Positions 25,876 to 33,050 of a stretch of DNA of 64,000 bases are shown in pieces. The stretch lies in NCBI GenBank assembly GCA_004557075.1, contig SFEX01000001.1:184945-248944 (forward strand), written 5' to 3'. Source of the stretch: Clostridiales bacterium. Its GTDB lineage: Bacteria > Bacillota > Clostridia > Oscillospirales > Oscillospiraceae. The position numbers and the translations under genes are program-made. The stretch's first letter is position 1. Each line of letters starts with the position of its first letter. The notes under the pieces are model-generated. The model was given only the letters and a program-made list of their open reading frames with translations. It was not told the DNA's origin and did no database searches.

Positions 25876-26634
25876 TTATGCAAGTTTATTTCTCTGCGCT
25901 AATGAGACTATCATTTTCCCATAAAGAGCATCTAATAATGATACTTTCCCCGTATCAAGCCAACCAAGCATAAATGCATCTAACGCTTTAACTGTGTCTT
26001 CACCAATAAATCCAGCAATTACACTTGTATCGGCTTCGTCTATGTAATCAGTTGCGTACATTTTGCAAATTGAACGCCTACCATAGTAGTTAAAAATTGC
26101 CCCCATTGTAGTTGCCAAGGTTTCAATATTTGCTGGAAAATCTTCTCTGCTTATCAACTCATTCGCAAGATTTCGCGGCATATCGACAAATTCTTTTGCT
26201 GTTTTTGTTCCTCCAAAGGTTTCAACTGACTGCTTCATACTGAAGGAAAACGGCTCAGCAATACTCTTTGCCCCCAACAATTTCATAAAGTCAATCTGAG
26301 CTGCATGATATTCTGTATATCCTTTATTTGACATGTGTTTAAATTTATCCCTTTGTGAATAAACATCGGCATCCCAAATATGAGTGAACTCGTGAAACAC
26401 CAGATACGCTGCATTCATTTGTGGAAGGGATAATTTTGACCAAATCTCAAGCGTATGATTACCTGTAGGAATATCGTAAAACGCTGCTGCTGGGGCATCA
26501 AATCCTTGCTTCAAAGACTTTTCTAATGTCATTTCCTTTGGCTTCACATCAAAAGAGGGAAAACTATCTATATCGACAAAGTGCTTGTAATCATCAATAC
26601 AAGACTGCACAAAATCTGTAATATTCTTTGTCAT
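25876..26634 (-). CDS. Putative gluzincin-type metallopeptidase
   Basis: The 252-residue soluble protein has HEFTH at residues 81-85, followed 23 residues later by Glu108 in YTEYHAAQ. This fits an HExxH...E gluzincin zinc site. No signal peptide or membrane helix is seen, so it acts in the cytoplasm or is released by another route. I cannot place it in a named family. AGGAGG lies before the ATG at 26634, which is preferred to the 11-codon-longer frame. It starts 16 bases after the stop of the membrane protein gene 26651-27283, so the two are probably one operon. Confidence 0.65.
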   Translation of the reverse strand: MTKNITDFVQSCIDDYKHFVDIDSFPSFDVKPKEMTLEKSLKQGFDAPAAAFYDIPTGNHTLEIWSKLSLPQMNAAYLVFHEFTHIWDADVYSQRDKFKHMSNKGYTEYHAAQIDFMKLLGAKSIAEPFSFSMKQSVETFGGTKTAKEFVDMPRNLANELISREDFPANIETLATTMGAIFNYYGRRSICKMYATDYIDEADTSVIAGFIGEDTVKALDAFMLGWLDTGKVSLLDALYGKMIVSLAQRNKLA

Positions 26635-26650
26635 TTTTCCTCCTTGCAAA

Positions 26651-27283
26651 TCAAGCCGTTGCCTCAAAGATTCTCTTCTGAGCCTTCAAGTAGTTCTGGA
26701 GATTGATAATCGTGCCGACAGTTTTTGCATGAGAAGCTCTCAGTTCATCTTCAGGCAGTTCAACATCATTGTCCTTCGCGAGTTTGATGGTATATTCATA
26801 AACACGTCCGACAAGGACTTCCAAATCCTCAGTGGCCAACTGGATGCTGATTTTTTCGTAGTTCTTATGTTGTTTTAGTTCTTCTAATGCATCCATCGTA
26901 TTATTGATTATATCTATGTCCATGTTTCCTTCGCGAATTGCATCGATATACACTCTCAGAGCAGTTCTGAACTCAGTAACCACCTTGGGCTCATGGTTCT
27001 TAACTTTGCTGTATACAAATGCACCAGTACCAACTATTGCTGCAGCTGCTACCGTAATGATTGTTCCTTTCTTATGCTCTTTAACGAACTGGAGGGCCTT
27101 AACACCAATGCCCTGCGCTTCTTCTGCGACCTTCAAATCTATAGGTTTCAAGTGTTTTACTATCTGGCCTTTGTTCGGGCCAACAGCATAGCGCACTACG
27201 CTCCCGATTCTCCGATATAAACCTGTTGCTAATCCCGTTGCAATATCATCAGGGATATAAAAAGCATCTTGTACAACTGGCAT
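26651..27283 (-). CDS. Unrecognised 210-residue protein with one membrane segment
   Basis: A hydrophobic stretch (about residues 72-91, TIITVAAAAIVGTGAF) separates a roughly 70-residue N-terminal part from a charged helical C-terminal part with possible coiled coil. I do not recognise the family. GGAGGAGA precedes the ATG by eight bases. The gluzincin gene follows 16 bases downstream, suggesting a membrane anchor plus peptidase pair. Upstream lie three 11-base repeats and a truncated hsdM, so the pair may be cargo inserted into a restriction locus. Confidence 0.6.
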   Translation of the reverse strand: MPVVQDAFYIPDDIATGLATGLYRRIGSVVRYAVGPNKGQIVKHLKPIDLKVAEEAQGIGVKALQFVKEHKKGTIITVAAAAIVGTGAFVYSKVKNHEPKVVTEFRTALRVYIDAIREGNMDIDIINNTMDALEELKQHKNYEKISIQLATEDLEVLVGRVYEYTIKLAKDNDVELPEDELRASHAKTVGTIINLQNYLKAQKRIFEATA

Positions 27284-27390
27284 ATCCTATCTCCTCCGAT
27301 TTCATGCAGTACCTGAAGTGCCACCCAAGCTCTATTTTCCTTCATTATACTGTACCTGTCAATATAAAAACAGCACCGGTTCCTGAAAAC

Positions 27391-27439
27391 CGACACCCCT
27401 TATCAGACCGACACCCCTTTGACTCCTGCGACACCCCTT
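27391..27439. repeat. Three direct repeats of an 11-mer
   Basis: CGACACCCCTT occurs at 27391, 27409 and 27429 (spacings 18 and 20). The repeats sit exactly at the broken 3' end of hsdM. A related copy (CGACACCTCT) lies at 29168 in front of the WYL gene. Multiple terminal repeats are known in IS21-family elements; these could be a solo transposon end or regulator binding sites. Confidence 0.7.
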
Positions 27440-27442
27440 TGG

Positions 27443-28075
27443 TCAGGCCGCTGTGCTTTGTATCAAATTTTGCGTCTTAATTTCGTACACACGACCATTG
27501 TAGGGCTGCAGCACTTCGACCAGTGTGCGTACCACACAGGAGGGGGTATAGAATTCGCCAGCCAGCTTACCTTCCTGCTCGGCAAATTTCGATAGGCAGT
27601 ATTCGTATGTTCTGCCGAGGATATCACGGCTGGATCCTGCATCCACCATTTTGATGTTGGTGAACAAGTCAACCACATCGCCCAGACGGCGCTTGTCGAG
27701 TTCCGGACGCGCAAAGTTTTTGGGGAGGATATCCTTCAGCCGCTTATTCTCTTTTTCGATTGCTCGCATGGCATCGTCAATCACTGTGCCGATTTCTGCA
27801 GTATGCGCCTTGGAAGCGATAACGCTCCAGCGGGCAGTTTCAGGAACGAAGAAAATACCCTCGGAGATATACTCATCCACATCTTCCTCGAAGCCATCAC
27901 CTTCTTCCAACAGCTGCTGATGCTTTTCGTCGAAGCGGTCAGAAATATATTTCAGGAAAATCAAGCCCAAAACGACGGATTTATATTCGGACGCATCGAT
28001 GTTGCCGCGCAGCACACACGCAGCATCCCATATCTGTTTTTCAAAGCCGATATTGGCTGTACTCATATCTGCCAT
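27443..28075 (-). pseudogene. hsdM: Truncated type I restriction-modification subunit M
   Basis: The 210-codon frame matches the N-terminal HsdM domain (FEKQIWDAACVLRGNID, LKYISDRFDEKH) and enters the methyltransferase domain (GEFYTPSCVVRTLVEVLQPY), then leaves the family after GRVYE. The SAM-binding glycine motif and the NPPF/Y catalytic motif are absent, so it cannot methylate DNA. Intact HsdM proteins have about 480-540 residues. No hsdS or hsdR is present in the window. GGAGG precedes the ATG, 14 bases after the WYL gene. Confidence 0.88.
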
Positions 28076-28089
28076 GTATTTTCCTCCGT

Positions 28090-29067
28090 TTATTCCTCAA
28101 GCATTGCTGCGTGTTCCTTATAATCTGCGATCACCGTGTCGGGGGACAGCACCTTCATCTGCCCTGCAAACTGGAACAGCCATCCCCAGAACACGGGACT
28201 GATCTGTACCTTGACGGTGGCAATGCACTTGTCGCCGGCGCGGATCATCTTGGTGTCCTCTCCGAACTTATCATACACCACGCCAATCAGCTTATCGTCA
28301 AATTCCAGCACCACATCCACCTGCTGGCCTCCGTACATTTTGAATGCCTGCTCGGTGTAGCTGTCAATGCCTTCCCGCAATGTCAATGCCTTCTCGGAAA
28401 TCGCTTCGTCCACGATCTCCACATGATCCATTCTGTCCACACGGTAGTTGGCGGTACCATCGTGCTTTGCACTGTATACCATGAGATAGTAATTATCATC
28501 ATTGAACACCAATGCGATGGGTTCCACAACATAGTGGTGATGCTCACGGCGGTAAACCTTCTCACCGTTCTCATTCAAATCGTAGTAGTAGAAAATGACC
28601 TTTTTCTGCTGCTGGATGGCATCCTCTAAAAATCCAACATTATAATATATGGATTCGTTGCTGTGCTTCCGGGTGTTGAAGCACACCATGTTGCTTTTCA
28701 GAATGTCCGCTTTATGGCTGCCGCCTAGCGCTGCGATCTTGTCGATCAGCTCTGCGGTCTTCTTCTCTGTAACGAAGCTGGCTGCCTGTATAGCGTCAAT
28801 CAGTATTTTCAATTCGGGAACGCTGAAGCTGCGATCCTCGATATAGTACCCTTTTTCTTTACCGACCCAGTTCCACATGACCTCGTAACCAAGCTCATTG
28901 AGAACAGCGATATCTTTTGTCAGCGTCCTGCGCTCACACGAAATGCCCATATCGCCAAGCTTGTTGCAAATCTGACTTGTGGAGAGGGGATTCTGCTCAT
29001 CCGTCTCTTGACGAAGAAGCTCAAGGAGCTTCAGCAGCTTATATTTCTGCCAGTTTTCCTGTGCCAT
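28090..29067 (-). CDS. WYL-domain transcriptional regulator
   Basis: The 325-residue protein has an N-terminal winged helix-turn-helix (about residues 10-75), a WYL domain in the middle (VIFYYYDLN..., YLMVYSAK) and a C-terminal WCX-type extension. WYL regulators sense nucleotides or other ligands and often control defence loci. It lies directly upstream of truncated hsdM, which suggests it once regulated a type I restriction operon. The ATG at 29067 is chosen for its GGAGGTGG, excluding the 16-codon-longer frame. A promoter with direct repeats precedes it. Confidence 0.88.
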   Translation of the reverse strand: MAQENWQKYKLLKLLELLRQETDEQNPLSTSQICNKLGDMGISCERRTLTKDIAVLNELGYEVMWNWVGKEKGYYIEDRSFSVPELKILIDAIQAASFVTEKKTAELIDKIAALGGSHKADILKSNMVCFNTRKHSNESIYYNVGFLEDAIQQQKKVIFYYYDLNENGEKVYRREHHHYVVEPIALVFNDDNYYLMVYSAKHDGTANYRVDRMDHVEIVDEAISEKALTLREGIDSYTEQAFKMYGGQQVDVVLEFDDKLIGVVYDKFGEDTKMIRAGDKCIATVKVQISPVFWGWLFQFAGQMKVLSPDTVIADYKEHAAMLEE

Positions 29068-29117
29068 TTGCCACCTCCAAGGGTATTCCTTCAAAAAGGT
29101 ATAAACTATCACCAAAT

Positions 29118-29146
29118 ATTATAGCACAAATCCCGTCGATTTACAA
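29118..29146 (-). promoter_or_regulatory. Promoter of the WYL regulator gene
   Basis: On the minus strand TTGTAA and a perfect TATAAT are separated by 17 bases. One copy of a 12-base direct repeat fills most of the spacer. Confidence 0.65.
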
Positions 29147-29204
29147 GGTTTTGCTGTCACTTTTCTGCGACACCTCTGTGCTTTCCCGAATTCAAATCCC
29201 GTCG
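29127..29204. repeat. Two 12-base direct repeats around the WYL promoter
   Basis: CAAATCCCGTCG occurs at 29127-29138, inside the promoter spacer, and at 29193-29204. The 66-base period and the position suggest an operator for autoregulation. Confidence 0.55.
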
Positions 29205-29373
29205 GGTGCTGTTTTGCCAACTTCTTTGCTGAGCAAAGAAACGCAAAAAGTAACACGCCAATCTTACTGCAGAAATGCAAAAAACAGGGGCTGGCGCGGC
29301 CTCAATGACCGTTCCAACCCCTGTTTCAGCGGTACTTTCCTGTATTGAGGGCTATTTTGCCCATGAAAGCATG
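29205..29373. other. Non-coding gap with inverted repeats at the island edge
   Basis: This gap holds TTCTTTGCT-G-AGCAAAGAA (29222-29240) and a second hairpin with arms AAACAGGGG (29282-29290) and CCCCTGTTT (29318-29326). Nothing looks protein-coding. It forms the border between the accessory island and tRNA-Gly. Confidence 0.5.
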
Positions 29374-29410
29374 AAAAAACCCCTCTTGCCTTGGTAGACA
29401 AAAGAGGTTT
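29374..29410 (-). terminator. Terminator after tRNA-Gly
   Basis: On the minus strand a stem of CCTCTT and AAGAGG is followed by GGTTTTTTC, just past the CCA end of tRNA-Gly. Confidence 0.7.
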
Positions 29411-29416
29411 CTTTCG

Positions 29417-29492
29417 TGGAGCGGGCAACGAGACTCGAACTCGCTACCTCCACCTTGGCAAGGTGGCGCTCTACCGGATGAGCTATGCCCGC
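29417..29492 (-). tRNA. tRNA-Gly (anticodon GCC)
   Basis: The acceptor GCGGGCA/TGCCCGC, anticodon loop TTGCCAA within CCACC-type stem pairing, T loop TTCGAGT and an encoded CCA (29417-29419) are all visible. It borders the accessory island and has its own promoter. Confidence 0.95.
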
Positions 29493-29508
29493 ACAAGGAA
29501 CGTATTAC

Positions 29509-29536
29509 ATAGTACCACAAATTTTGAATTTGTCAA
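29509..29536 (-). promoter_or_regulatory. Promoter of tRNA-Gly
   Basis: On the minus strand a perfect TTGACA and TACTAT lie 16 bases apart, about 17 bases before the tRNA. Confidence 0.6.
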
Positions 29537-29591
29537 GCACAAAATAGGCCGTTCCTTCGCTTTTTCGATAAAAAGCAATATTATTTTACCC

Positions 29592-30458
29592 TCAGTTGAA
29601 ATCTCCGATATCTCCAAAGCCCTTGCCAAATACGTTTTTCGCGTCGCTGACAATGAAAAACGCGTTCTCATCTATATTCTTTATGATCTTTCGTATATCG
29701 GCGATCTGCGTGCGCTTTATCACGCACAGCAGCACCTGCTTTTCGTTGTGGGAATATGCGCCCTCGCCCTTTATAATGGTGACGCCGCGGTGCAGCTTAT
29801 CGGTTATGTCCTTCGCTATCTGCTCCTTATTCTCGCTTATGATATAGCAGACGCTCGAATTGTCGATACCGTAAAGCACCAGATCGATGACCTTAGAGAC
29901 AACAAACATAGATATAACCGCGTACATCGCAGCCTCTACCCTGTCAAAGATCGCGGCAAAGGCAATTATTATCACCGCGTCCGTGATAAGCACTATGGTG
30001 CCAAAATTTATATACGGGAATCTCAGGCGGACAAATTTCGCTATTATATCCGTGCCGCCGGTCGTTGCACCGGCATAGTAGATCATGCCGAGTCCGAGGC
30101 CCTTGATAGCGCCGCCGATGATACAGGCAAGCAGCATATCGTTGGTGGGTGAATAGTTTATCAGCGCCAAAATATCGACCAGCACCGAGGACAGCAGCAT
30201 TCCCACAAGGGAGCTGATGATGAATTTACCGCCGAAATGCTTCCACGCGACGATAAACAAGGGGATATTCAGTACGATCGTCATGATACCGACGGGAAGA
30301 TTGGTAAGATAATTGATTATCATCGCAATACCGCTGACGCCGCCGACGATAATAGAGTTCGGATACAGGAAGAACTGGAAGCCTGCCGCAAAGAGCATTG
30401 AACCCAGCACTATAACAGCATATTTTAATACATATTCACTTAGTTTATTTGCTTTCAT
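29592..30458 (-). CDS. YitT family membrane protein (DUF2179 domain)
   Basis: The 288-residue protein has about five membrane segments (residues 10-165, with FFLYPNSIIVGGVSGIAM and GATTGGTDIIA motifs typical of YitT proteins). A C-terminal cytoplasmic DUF2179 domain follows (about 210-280, GVTIIKGEGAYS). Its function is unknown. It starts 13 bases after the stop of the topoisomerase A subunit gene, so it is probably the last gene of that operon. Confidence 0.9.
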   Translation of the reverse strand: MKANKLSEYVLKYAVIVLGSMLFAAGFQFFLYPNSIIVGGVSGIAMIINYLTNLPVGIMTIVLNIPLFIVAWKHFGGKFIISSLVGMLLSSVLVDILALINYSPTNDMLLACIIGGAIKGLGLGMIYYAGATTGGTDIIAKFVRLRFPYINFGTIVLITDAVIIIAFAAIFDRVEAAMYAVISMFVVSKVIDLVLYGIDNSSVCYIISENKEQIAKDITDKLHRGVTIIKGEGAYSHNEKQVLLCVIKRTQIADIRKIIKNIDENAFFIVSDAKNVFGKGFGDIGDFN

Positions 30459-30471
30459 GCCAATTTATACC

Positions 30472-32709
30472 TCAATCTATCAGTGACATTTGGGTCTCTC
30501 CTCTGTCATCCTCACGAAGCAGGGCTCCTGCCGCGGGAAGGCTCTTCACACGATAACGGGCTACATTCTTTATCATTGTCTCGTCCAATGGTGCGGCCGT
30601 CACAAGCTTATGGTTCTTTTTAAGGCTCATGACCGCGACACCCTGGGTACTGCGGCTCGTTTTAAGCTGCAAAAGAGAGGTGTTGAAAACCATTGCCCTG
30701 CCGTCGCTTGAGAACACGGCCACATTGATTTCCTCGGAAATCGTGAACACCGCCGCCAGCGGGCTTTTATCGCTGTATGCGTTCACTAGCTTCTTGCGGT
30801 TTGTTTTTGTCTCATAAGCGGCAACGTCAAGGCGCGCTGTCTTTCCGTTTTCAAAGAAAAGCAGCAGGTTCTTTTTGTAATTTTCGGGGCGGATAAGGGC
30901 AATTACCTTTTCTCCGTCGTCCATGCTGAGCTTGCCCGGAAGATATGTTCCCAGCGAGGATGCCTTGGTGTCCTCGAAGTCCGAGAGCCTTGTTTTATAC
31001 ACCTGCTGGCGGTCTGTAAACACAAGCAGCTCCGTGCGATTTGTCGCCTCAAAGGAGAGCTTGAGGCTGTCGCCGTCCTTAAACTTCTGCTCGCTGCTCA
31101 TTCTAAGCGACTGCGGCGTTATCTTTTTGATATATCCTTCGTTTGACATAAACACCGTAACGGGATAATCCTCCACTGTATCCGCTTCCTCAAACTCCTC
31201 GATCTCGGACGCGTATACGATACCGGTTTTTCTCGGGCTTGGATATTTTTTTATTATTGCCTTGAGCTCGCCTATTATTATGTTTTTGATCTTGCGGCGG
31301 CTTTTGAGCGTGTCCTCCAGCTCCGCTATCGCCTTTTCAAGCTCCTCGGTCTCGGAAACGCGCTTGAGAATATACTCGCGGTTGATATTGCGCAGCTTTA
31401 TCTCGGCAACGAACTCTGCCTGTATCTTGTCTATGCCAAAGCCCATCATCAGGTTCGGTATGACCTCGCTCTCAAGCTCGGTATTTCGGATGATTGAAAT
31501 GGCCTTGTCAATGTCAAGAAGTATCTGCTCAAGACCTTTGAGCAGATGCAGCTTTTCTTTTTTTCGGCTGAGATCATAATACACCCTGCGCCGGACGCAG
31601 TCGGAACGCCATGCGCACCACTCGCCGAGTATTTCCCTGACGCCCATGACCTTAGGATTTCCTGCAATGAGTATATTGAAGTTGCAGGCAAAGCTGTCCA
31701 TAAGCGGGGTTAGCTTAAAGAGCTTTTGCATGAGCTTATCCGGGTCTGTGCCGCGCTTGAGGTCAATGGCAAGCTTCAGACCGCTCAGATCGGTCTCGTC
31801 GCGCATATCGTTGATCTCTTTTACCTTGCCGGCCTTTATAAGCTCCGCGACCTTGTCAACGATAGCCTCCGAGGTGGTTGAGTACGGGATCTCATATATC
31901 TCTATTATATTTTCCTTGGGAAGATGTCTCCATCGTGAGCGCACCTTGAAGCTGCCGCGACCGGTGTCATATATATTCTCCATCTCCGTGCGGTCGTATA
32001 TTATCTCTCCGCCGGTGGAAAAGTCCGGAGCGGGCATGGTCGCCAGAATATCGCACTCCGGATCCTGAAGAAACTCGATTGCCGTCCGGCAAACCTCTTC
32101 GAGGTTAAATCCGCATATCTGGCTTGCCATGCCGACGGCTATGCCCGTGTTGCCGGAGACCAGCACGTTCGGAAACGCGGTCGGAAGCAGCGACGGCTCC
32201 TTCATGCTGCCGTCGTAGTTATCTACAAATTCAACGGTGTCCTGATCAATATCGCGGAACACCTCCGCGCATATGGGCGAAAGCTTTGCTTCGGTATAAC
32301 GCGAGGCCGCAAAAGACATATCGCGCGAATAGACCTTGCCAAAGTTGCCTTTAGAGTCGACAAAGGGCGTGAGCAGCGCATCATAGCCCTTTGACAGACG
32401 AACCATAGTCTCGTATATCGCGGCGTCGCCGTGCGGGTTAAGGCGCATTGTCTGGCCGACTATGTTGGCGCTCTTTGTCCTTGAGCCGTTTAAAAGCCCC
32501 ATCTTGTACATGGTGTAGAGCAGCTTTCTGTGTGAGGGCTTGAAGCCGTCGATCTCGGGTATCGCTCTTGAGACGATAACGCTCATCGCATACGGCATAT
32601 AGTTTTGCTCCAGCGTTTCCGTTATCGGCTGCTCCAGCACCTCGGCTCTCAGGCCGACCACATCGGGGTTATTGAATTTTTTCTTTTCGGGAATCTGTTT
32701 TTTAGCCAT
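30472..32709 (-). CDS. parC: Type II topoisomerase subunit A, ParC/GyrA family
   Basis: This DNA-cleaving subunit has 745 residues, shorter than most gyrase A proteins. It has the winged-helix domain with the active-site Tyr region (RYTEAKLSPI), the PHGD...IY motif (NPHGDAAIYETM), the tower and coiled-coil, and a shortened C-terminal beta-propeller. No canonical GyrA box (QRRGGKG) is seen, which favours a decatenating topoisomerase IV over gyrase. It is encoded with its B subunit (33051-35045), separated by a small membrane protein gene. Confidence 0.9.
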   Translation of the reverse strand: MAKKQIPEKKKFNNPDVVGLRAEVLEQPITETLEQNYMPYAMSVIVSRAIPEIDGFKPSHRKLLYTMYKMGLLNGSRTKSANIVGQTMRLNPHGDAAIYETMVRLSKGYDALLTPFVDSKGNFGKVYSRDMSFAASRYTEAKLSPICAEVFRDIDQDTVEFVDNYDGSMKEPSLLPTAFPNVLVSGNTGIAVGMASQICGFNLEEVCRTAIEFLQDPECDILATMPAPDFSTGGEIIYDRTEMENIYDTGRGSFKVRSRWRHLPKENIIEIYEIPYSTTSEAIVDKVAELIKAGKVKEINDMRDETDLSGLKLAIDLKRGTDPDKLMQKLFKLTPLMDSFACNFNILIAGNPKVMGVREILGEWCAWRSDCVRRRVYYDLSRKKEKLHLLKGLEQILLDIDKAISIIRNTELESEVIPNLMMGFGIDKIQAEFVAEIKLRNINREYILKRVSETEELEKAIAELEDTLKSRRKIKNIIIGELKAIIKKYPSPRKTGIVYASEIEEFEEADTVEDYPVTVFMSNEGYIKKITPQSLRMSSEQKFKDGDSLKLSFEATNRTELLVFTDRQQVYKTRLSDFEDTKASSLGTYLPGKLSMDDGEKVIALIRPENYKKNLLLFFENGKTARLDVAAYETKTNRKKLVNAYSDKSPLAAVFTISEEINVAVFSSDGRAMVFNTSLLQLKTSRSTQGVAVMSLKKNHKLVTAAPLDETMIKNVARYRVKSLPAAGALLREDDRGETQMSLID

Positions 32710-32720
32710 TGGTTATCCTT

Positions 32721-33038
32721 TCAGCGCTTCTTTCCCTTTTTCTTTTTGCCTTTGCCTTTTGTATTGCTCTCGTTTTTCTCGCCGGTTATGAGATTTCTGC
32801 CGCATTGCGGGCAGTTTACGGCCTTGAACAGGCCGAGATACACTCTCTTCCCGCAGTGCTGACACTTGCAGTATGTAAATATAACGACAAAGGCCAGCGC
32901 GAAGAATAAAAGCGACAGTATCGGACAGTACAGCGCAAGCGCGCTTTCGCTGCCGCTCATTGCAATTCCAACTACGCAAAAGACAACGCACAGTGCGAAG
33001 AGCAGCTTCACAAGATTTCTCGCTTTATCAAATTTCAT
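32721..33038 (-). CDS. Small zinc-ribbon membrane protein between parE and parC
   Basis: The 105-residue protein has two hydrophobic segments (about residues 9-28 and 35-55), then CKCQHCGKR...CPQCGRN, a C4 zinc ribbon, and a lysine-rich tail (KGKGKKKKGKKR). I do not recognise a named family. It starts 12 bases after the parE stop and ends 11 bases before parC, so it is co-transcribed with both. Its role is unknown; the tail could bind nucleic acid. Confidence 0.7.
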   Translation of the reverse strand: MKFDKARNLVKLLFALCVVFCVVGIAMSGSESALALYCPILSLLFFALAFVVIFTYCKCQHCGKRVYLGLFKAVNCPQCGRNLITGEKNESNTKGKGKKKKGKKR

Positions 33039-33050
33039 TTCATCACCCCG

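Noticed and set aside
27320..27380. TTGACA and TATAAT in front of the 26651-27283 gene
   Set aside because: The two hexamers are only seven bases apart, so they cannot form one promoter. Each may belong to a separate weak promoter that I cannot define.
27391..27439. CRISPR array
   Set aside because: Only three 11-base repeats with 7-9 base gaps are present, far below CRISPR repeat and spacer lengths, and no cas gene is in the window.
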